A DNA stretch of 64,000 nucleotides from Jejuia pallidilutea (GTDB lineage Bacteria > Bacteroidota > Bacteroidia > Flavobacteriales > Flavobacteriaceae). Position numbers and translations under genes: made by a program. The stretch covers positions 744,001 to 808,000 of the forward strand of contig NZ_PVEO01000001.1 in the NCBI RefSeq assembly GCF_002973595.1. Direction: 5' to 3'. The number at the start of each line of letters is the position of its first letter. Within the stretch, counting starts at the first letter, position 1. Shown in pieces: positions 59,312 to 64,000 of the stretch. Below the pieces are notes generated by a model, which had not been told where the DNA came from, ran no database searches, and worked only from the letters and a program-made list of their open reading frames with translations.

Positions 59312-59896
59312 ATGACTAAAGAAAAGAAACAAGGTAAACTCATCGTGTTTTCAGCACCTTCTGGTTCTGGTAAAACCACTATTGTACGGCATTTATTGGG
59401 TATTGAAGATTTAAACCTAGAGTTTTCAATATCGGCAACTTCAAGAGACAAACGTGGTACTGAAGTTAATGGTAAGGATTACTATTTTATGTCTGCAAAA
59501 GACTTTAAAAGTAAAATTAAAAATGATGAGTTTTTAGAATGGGAAGAGGTATACCGCGACAATTTCTACGGCACCTTAAAAGCCGAGGTAGAACGTATTT
59601 GGGCACTAGGTAAAAATGTAATTTTTGATATTGATGTTTCTGGTGGCTTGCGTATAAAGCGAAAATTTCCAGAAGAAACATTAGCCATATTTGTAAAACC
59701 ACCAAGTATTGATGAGCTAAAAATTAGATTAAAAAAACGTAAAACAGAAAGCGACGATAAAATAAACATGCGTGTTGCAAAAGCCTCTGCAGAATTAGCT
59801 ACCGCTCCATTATTTGATACTATAATAGTAAACGACAACTTAGACAAGGCCCTTCTAGAAGCTAAAAATATAGTTAGTAAATTTATTAATTCTTAA
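59312..59896 (+). CDS. gmk: Guanylate kinase
   Basis: 194 residues. P-loop FSAPSGSGKTTIV, GMP-binding region (SATSRDKRGTEVNGKDYYF split at motif), and the lid. Converts GMP to GDP. 36 bp after yicC, which is the usual neighbour. Confidence 0.98.
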   Translation: MTKEKKQGKLIVFSAPSGSGKTTIVRHLLGIEDLNLEFSISATSRDKRGTEVNGKDYYFMSAKDFKSKIKNDEFLEWEEVYRDNFYGTLKAEVERIWALGKNVIFDIDVSGGLRIKRKFPEETLAIFVKPPSIDELKIRLKKRKTESDDKINMRVAKASAELATAPLFDTIIVNDNLDKALLEAKNIVSKFINS

Positions 59897-59905
59897 ACTC
59901 TATTC

Positions 59906-60484
59906 ATGAAAGTTGGCTTATATTTTGGTTCTTTCAACCCTATTCATATAGGTCATTTAATTATTGCCAACCATATTGCAGAGTATAGTGATCTAGACCA
60001 AGTTTGGTTTGTAGTAACACCACATAACCCTTTTAAAAAGAAAAGCTCGCTTTTAGATAATTACCAACGCTTAGAAATGGTATATCGAGCAACAAAAGAT
60101 TACCAAAGATTACAACCTAGTAATATTGAATTTAACTTACCACAACCCAATTATACTGTAAACACATTAGTGCACCTACAGGAAAAATATCCTAATTACG
60201 AATTTGCATTAATTATGGGAGAAGACAACCTAAAGAGCTTTCATAAATGGAAAAACTACGAGCTTATTCTTGAAAACCACCATATATACGTATACCCTAG
60301 GATTTCAAAGGACAAAGCTGAAACACGGTTTGATGGTCATAAAAAAATACACATTATTAATGCTCCCATAATGGAGCTTTCTTCAACCTTTATTAGAAAA
60401 TCCATTAAAGAAGGCAAAAATGTTAAGCCTATGTTACCTCAACATGTTTGGGAATATTTAGATGAGATGAATTTTTATAAATAA
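59906..60484 (+). CDS. nadD: Nicotinate-nucleotide adenylyltransferase
   Basis: 192 residues. GSFNPIHIGHLII gives the nucleotidyltransferase HxGH motif, and a late SSTFIRKSIKEGK gives the ISSTxIR motif. Makes deamido-NAD from NaMN in NAD biosynthesis. Starts 9 bp after the gmk stop. Confidence 0.97.
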   Translation: MKVGLYFGSFNPIHIGHLIIANHIAEYSDLDQVWFVVTPHNPFKKKSSLLDNYQRLEMVYRATKDYQRLQPSNIEFNLPQPNYTVNTLVHLQEKYPNYEFALIMGEDNLKSFHKWKNYELILENHHIYVYPRISKDKAETRFDGHKKIHIINAPIMELSSTFIRKSIKEGKNVKPMLPQHVWEYLDEMNFYK

Positions 60485-60558
60485 AACAAGCTTAGTTTTA
60501 AACGATATTTTCAATTAGTTAATTTCGTTTATGTATAATAATTATAATCTAATTAAGA

Positions 60559-60921
60559 ATGGAAATAGCCATAATCGCGCATGATGGTAAAAAAGCTGAA
60601 ATGGTTCAGTTTTTAAATCAGCATAAAGTAAAGTTTCAAGAAAAAAACATCTGTATAATATCTACTGGTACTACAGGTGGAAAAGTTGAGAAAGCAGGTA
60701 TAGAGGTTACAAAATTATTATCTGGCCCTCTTGGTGGCGATGCCCAAATAGCAGCTAGAGTTGCCGAAGGAATATGCAAAATGGTTATTTTTTTTAGAGA
60801 CCCTCTAGAAAAGCATCCTCATGAACCAGATGTCAATATGCTTATGAGACTATGCGATGTACACGATGTACCACTTGCTACAAATCCTGCTACAGCAGAA
60901 TTGTTAGTTAAAGCTCTTTAA
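60559..60921 (+). CDS. mgsA: Methylglyoxal synthase
   Basis: 120 residues, shorter than the 152 of E. coli but complete. Converts dihydroxyacetone phosphate to methylglyoxal. Conserved IAHDGKKAEM, STGTTGGKVE, SGPLGGDAQIAARVAEG and DPLEKHPHEPDV (catalytic Asp/His) are visible. Confidence 0.95.
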   Translation: MEIAIIAHDGKKAEMVQFLNQHKVKFQEKNICIISTGTTGGKVEKAGIEVTKLLSGPLGGDAQIAARVAEGICKMVIFFRDPLEKHPHEPDVNMLMRLCDVHDVPLATNPATAELLVKAL

Positions 60922-61112
60922 TAAACTAACATTGTTTAGTTTTATATTCTACAATAAACAACCTATTAATTCCCCACAAGAAGAAAGGATAAACTTAGTG
61001 TTTTACATGAATTATTAGACTGTAAAATAGCAAGTTATATCTTTTAAGTATGTGTTTTAAATAATTTTAACGCATAAAATTAAATAGCAATACTATTTTT
61101 ATTTTTGAGAAT

Positions 61113-61143
61113 AAAAAACCCAACTCTTGCGAGCCGGGTTTTA
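61113..61143 (-). terminator. Terminator after the BON-LysM gene
   Basis: AAAACCC/GGGTTTT with an inner CTC/GAG pairing, ~27 bp after the minus-strand stop at 61170. Confidence 0.75.
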
Positions 61144-61169
61144 TCATAACATAAATATTGTAGGTGTTT

Positions 61170-61655
61170 TTAGTCTAAGGCAGGAATGCGCAATACTTGT
61201 CCTGGATAAATTTTATCCGGATCGGTAAGCATTGGCTTATTCGCTTCAAATATCATAGGATATTTCATGGCGTTGCCATAATATGTTTTTGCAATTTTAC
61301 CTAAAGTATCACCACTTACTACAGTATGAAATTGTGCCTCTGGCTCAACATTTTCTACCGTCATTTGGTCATCAACAACAGCAATACCGTTAGAGTTCCC
61401 AACCACTAAAATTACTTTTTCTTTTGTAGCTTGGTCGTATGCGGCACCACTTATAGTTGCTGTGTCTTCATCTATAAATATATTTAGGTTTTCTACCTGC
61501 AACTGTAAATCGTTAATTGTTTCTTCTAGTTTTTTAGCAGCCATTTGCTCTAACTTAAGCTCTTTAGCAGCAGCTTCAGCAGCTTCTTCTTCATCGGTCT
61601 TACCAATACCAAATACTTTTGCTCCTGCGTTTTTAATAAATGAAAATAATCCCAT
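61170..61655 (-). CDS. BON- and LysM-domain protein (Kbp/YgaU-like)
   Basis: 161 residues. A charged N-terminal helix (DEEEAAEAAAKELKLEQM), a BON domain around 45-100 (TATISGAAYDQATKEKVILV), and a C-terminal LysM domain (HTVVSGDTLGKIAKTYYGN). E. coli Kbp binds potassium in the cytoplasm and has the same arrangement. No signal peptide, so it is probably cytoplasmic. Confidence 0.9.
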   Translation of the reverse strand: MGLFSFIKNAGAKVFGIGKTDEEEAAEAAAKELKLEQMAAKKLEETINDLQLQVENLNIFIDEDTATISGAAYDQATKEKVILVVGNSNGIAVVDDQMTVENVEPEAQFHTVVSGDTLGKIAKTYYGNAMKYPMIFEANKPMLTDPDKIYPGQVLRIPALD

Positions 61656-61762
61656 GTTAACTTATTTTAAGGGTTAATAATTTTATTTTATGTAATTTTT
61701 AAAGCTACACATTTTTTAGACACAAAAGGAACGAAATGGTCACATAATTTAACCCAAAAACA

Positions 61763-61798
61763 GAAACCGCCCAAAGCAAGTTTGCTTTAAACGGTTTC
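61763..61798. terminator. Hairpin between the LysM and lipoprotein genes
   Basis: Two-stage stem GAAACCG/CGGTTTC and AAAGCAA/TTGCTTT. It lies 130 bp after the minus-strand lipoprotein stop and could terminate that gene. Confidence 0.5.
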
Positions 61799-61885
61799 TA
61801 AACTAAATAACCAACCAAAATTTTAGTGAAACTTTAATTTGAATGGCTTGTTGTAAAACCATACTCAAATTAAATAGTTGAACTA

Positions 61886-61904
61886 ATCCCGCTTATTGCG
61901 GGAT
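61886..61904 (-). terminator. Small GC-rich hairpin after the lipoprotein gene
   Basis: ATCCCGC-TTATT-GCGGGAT, 24 bp downstream of the minus-strand stop at 61929. It has no long T-tract, so it may instead be a dispersed repeat. Confidence 0.4.
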
Positions 61905-61928
61905 ATCATCCCTTAATTTTCTATTTAT

Positions 61929-62870
61929 TTATAACCTCGAGCTTTCCCTTGGGTTGTCTACTCTTTCTTTTTTAAACTTACGTTTCTTTTCTTTTTTAGC
62001 AGCAGTTTCGTCTTTTGTACTACCCGCTTTTAAATATTGTATGTAACCTCTTCCTTTAAATTCGTAAATGGTTTTAGAAGATGGATGATACAGCTCTATC
62101 GTTCTGTCATCTATAACGCTTAGTTCAAAGAATTCATTGTCAAAGAAATCATAATCTAATGTTAAAGTTTTTAAGTTTATAGTGTTTAATACATCGCCAA
62201 CACCGTAAACCCCTGTGTAGTCCCAAATTAAGTTATTAGGATTCGTTCCAAAATTGTCCTGAGAACTTCTAAATGTAGAATCGTTACCACCTGCTAAAAA
62301 CTGTAAGTAATTCTCGTTATCAAACTCGTTTATAGCTCCCATTTCACTTGTAAATGTCTTTTCCCAAGCTTCATACTCCTGCAAGAAATAATGAATATTA
62401 TCGTAGAACACAAAATCGTAATCGAAATTTCTACGTTGGTACCCTTCTAAAAAGTACGATGTATCCGTATTGGGGTTATATAATTCTATGGTATTATTAT
62501 CTACAACAAACACATCAAACGTTACAAACCCATCAATATCGTGGGTTACGTCCAATATGGCATTATATGCACTATAACTTGCTACATCAATACCAAAACC
62601 ATCGCCACTACTACCTATACCTACCAAATTATTATTAGCGTAAAGCGTACCATTAATAAAAGAAATAGTAAATGCCTTTTGCAAAAACGGTATTTCTCCA
62701 AAGCCAATAGTTTGGTTTATATCTACATACCAAAGCTCGTAAGAGTTTAGTACTTGGTTTGCATTAATTATTGGTTCGTCTACAAAATCATCTACGATAA
62801 CCTCTGTATAACACGACGTAAAGAGTGTTGATGCCAATACAACGCTTAAAAGTAATTTTACAGTCTTCAT
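61929..62870 (-). CDS. Duplicated-domain lipoprotein, function unknown
   Basis: 313 residues from the ATG at 62870, which gives a signal peptide with lipobox LFTSC (Cys19); longer upstream reading frame lacks this and is rejected. Two similar halves follow: NTIELYNPNTDTSYFLEGY and RTIELYHPSSKTIYEFKGR are equivalent ends. The last ~30 residues are strongly basic (KKEKKRKFKKERVD). No known domain or catalytic motif. A sigma-54-like sequence lies upstream at 62904-62919. Confidence 0.8.
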   Translation of the reverse strand: MKTVKLLLSVVLASTLFTSCYTEVIVDDFVDEPIINANQVLNSYELWYVDINQTIGFGEIPFLQKAFTISFINGTLYANNNLVGIGSSGDGFGIDVASYSAYNAILDVTHDIDGFVTFDVFVVDNNTIELYNPNTDTSYFLEGYQRRNFDYDFVFYDNIHYFLQEYEAWEKTFTSEMGAINEFDNENYLQFLAGGNDSTFRSSQDNFGTNPNNLIWDYTGVYGVGDVLNTINLKTLTLDYDFFDNEFFELSVIDDRTIELYHPSSKTIYEFKGRGYIQYLKAGSTKDETAAKKEKKRKFKKERVDNPRESSRL

Positions 62871-62903
62871 AATCATTCGTTTTTGGGTTTCTGTTACTAT
62901 AGA

Positions 62904-62919
62904 TTCAAACAGCGTGCCA
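62904..62919 (-). promoter_or_regulatory. Sigma-54-like promoter (TGGCACGCTGTTTGAA)
   Basis: Matches the -24 half (TGGCAC) exactly and the -12 half nearly (TTTGA against TTGCA), with the correct 10-bp separation. Start would fall ~24 bp before the ATG at 62870. No TAnnTTTG element serves this gene. Confidence 0.4.
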
Positions 62920-62967
62920 AAAAAAAATTTGAAGCACCCCCATTTCTTCATTCTTCTATATTTTATG

Positions 62968-62975
62968 TACTTTTG
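62968..62975 (+). promoter_or_regulatory. Bacteroidota -7 element of gpsA (TACTTTTG)
   Basis: Exact TAnnTTTG match 26 bp before the gpsA ATG. Confidence 0.6.
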
Positions 62976-63001
62976 GAACAGAAACATTTTTTTAGTTTTT
63001 T

Positions 63002-64000
63002 ATGAATGAACCTTTAAAATATGCAGTTTTTGGAGCAGGAAGTTGGGCAACGGCTATAGTAAAAATGCTTAGTGAAAACTTAAATAAAATTGGATGGTAC
63101 ATGCGCAGTGTATACATAAAAGAGCATATTTTACGAGAGCAACACAACCCTAATTATTTAAGTTCTGTAGAGTTTCATCTAGAGCAATTAAAGCTTAGTA
63201 ACGATATCAATGAAATGGCCGCATGGGCCGATGTGTTATTTTTTGTTATCCCTTCTGCATTTATTCATAGCGAATTAGAAAAACTAACGGTAGATATTTC
63301 TAACAAAACAATAGTTTCTGCGGTAAAAGGTATAGTACCAGAATCTGGATTATTATTAGGCGAGCACATAAACGAGCGTTACAATGTGCCTTTTGAAAAT
63401 ATTGCAGTACTCGCAGGCCCCTGTCATGCCGAAGAGGTAGCGCTAGAACGTTTATCGTACTTAACCATTTCCTCTTGGGACGCTAAAAAAGCGCAGCATA
63501 TTGCCGATAGTTTGTCTAGCGACTACATTAAAACCAAAATAAGCGATGATGTTATTGGTATAGAATACGGTGTTATGCTAAAAAATATTTATGCCATTGC
63601 CGCAGGAATTGCACATGGTTTGGGCTATGGCGATAATTTTCAGAGTATTTTAATGAGTAATGCCATAAGAGAAATGAAGCGCTACATTAAACGCGTACAT
63701 AAAATGAAACGCAACATTAATAATTCTGCATATCTGGGCGATTTGTTAGTAACAGGCTACTCCACATTCTCTAGAAACCGCATGTTTGGTAATATGGTTG
63801 GGAAAGGCTACACCGTAAAATCTGCGCAAATGGAAATGAGCATGGTTGCCGAAGGCTATTATGCCACTAAAAGCGCCTATTTAATTAACGAAAACAACAA
63901 CAATAAAGCCAACACCCCAATAATAGATGCCGTTTACAGCATACTCTACGAGAATAAAGACCCTAAAAAGGTATTTAAAAAATTAACCGATAAGCTAGAT
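63002..64000 (+). CDS. gpsA: Glycerol-3-phosphate dehydrogenase [NAD(P)+], nearly complete
   Basis: 333 codons before the window ends, close to the full family length; the stop is just outside. Makes sn-glycerol-3-phosphate for phospholipids. Rossmann GAGSWATA near residue 10, AGPCHAEEVA in place of the usual AGPSFA, and catalytic Lys in YGVMLKNIYAIAAGI; C-terminal helical domain with GYGDNFQSILMSNAIREM (given as a region). Confidence 0.95.
   Translation, partial: MNEPLKYAVFGAGSWATAIVKMLSENLNKIGWYMRSVYIKEHILREQHNPNYLSSVEFHLEQLKLSNDINEMAAWADVLFFVIPSAFIHSELEKLTVDISNKTIVSAVKGIVPESGLLLGEHINERYNVPFENIAVLAGPCHAEEVALERLSYLTISSWDAKKAQHIADSLSSDYIKTKISDDVIGIEYGVMLKNIYAIAAGIAHGLGYGDNFQSILMSNAIREMKRYIKRVHKMKRNINNSAYLGDLLVTGYSTFSRNRMFGNMVGKGYTVKSAQMEMSMVAEGYYATKSAYLINENNNNKANTPIIDAVYSILYENKDPKKVFKKLTDKLD

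Noticed and set aside
62871-62987. Longer start for the lipoprotein ending at 61929
   Set aside because: It would bury the signal peptide and lipobox; the ATG at 62870 gives a proper lipoprotein N-terminus.

Overview
The window is ordinary chromosome from a member of the Bacteroidota, most likely the family Flavobacteriaceae. This rests on low G+C, TAnnTTTG-type -7 promoter elements, Type A type IX secretion (T9SS) C-terminal sorting domains, lipoproteins with short lipoboxes, a DUF4270 lipoprotein, a TonB-dependent receptor with a carboxypeptidase-regulatory-like N-terminus, an isolated atpD-atpC pair, and a long IleS2-type isoleucyl-tRNA synthetase. No rRNA, transposase, prophage or CRISPR array was seen. 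Two tRNAs are present: Ser-GGA and Leu-CAA.

Layout. 1-3.5 kb (minus): 3'-truncated patatin/outer-membrane lipase and uvrC. 3.7-6.8 kb (plus): a three-gene RimK amidoligase system (retropepsin-like protease, RimK, aspartoacylase-like peptidase), then 5-formyl-THF cyclo-ligase. 6.8-13.4 kb (minus): a large lipoprotein, then lspA, dksA and ileS. 13.6-21.9 kb (minus): two giant paralogous T9SS cargo proteins. 22.2-27.0 kb (minus): radA, a serine-less esterase-like protein, a YbhN/UPF0104 membrane protein, panD and panC. 27.1-31.7 kb (plus): a truncated glycogen-synthase-like protein, a DUF4270 lipoprotein and glmS. 32.0-36.4 kb (plus): a TonB-dependent receptor and an SGNH lipoprotein. 36.7-40.7 kb (plus): sucA-sucB. 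40.7-45.7 kb (minus): an orphan umuD, an exbB/4-TM/exbD/exbD transport cluster, tRNA-Ser, asparaginase and TatD. 45.8-47.3 kb (plus): a small aspartic protease, a LuxR-type response regulator, a tandem regulatory-RNA region and a 33-codon membrane peptide. 47.4-51.1 kb (minus): atpC, atpD, rplY and prs. 51.2 kb: tRNA-Leu. 51.6-58.0 kb (minus): a Type I restriction-modification operon with two unusual small passenger genes. 58.4-60.9 kb (plus): yicC, gmk, nadD and mgsA. 61.2-62.9 kb (minus): a BON-LysM protein and a repeat-containing lipoprotein. 63.0 kb to the end (plus): gpsA, nearly complete.

Most of the window is housekeeping. The most interesting unexplained structure is 46905-47176, directly after the response regulator. 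Two tandem units each carry a near-identical palindrome, a -7 element exactly 18 bp downstream, and a roughly 70-nt potential RNA with two hairpins. The hairpin stems are preserved by compensatory and wobble changes, although sequence between the units has diverged. Other notable points are the GVHH variant of the HIGH motif in IleS (a form linked to mupirocin hyper-resistance), the sharp G+C shift inside one T9SS protein gene, and a four-helix-bundle gene flanked by micro-repeats inside the Type I restriction operon.
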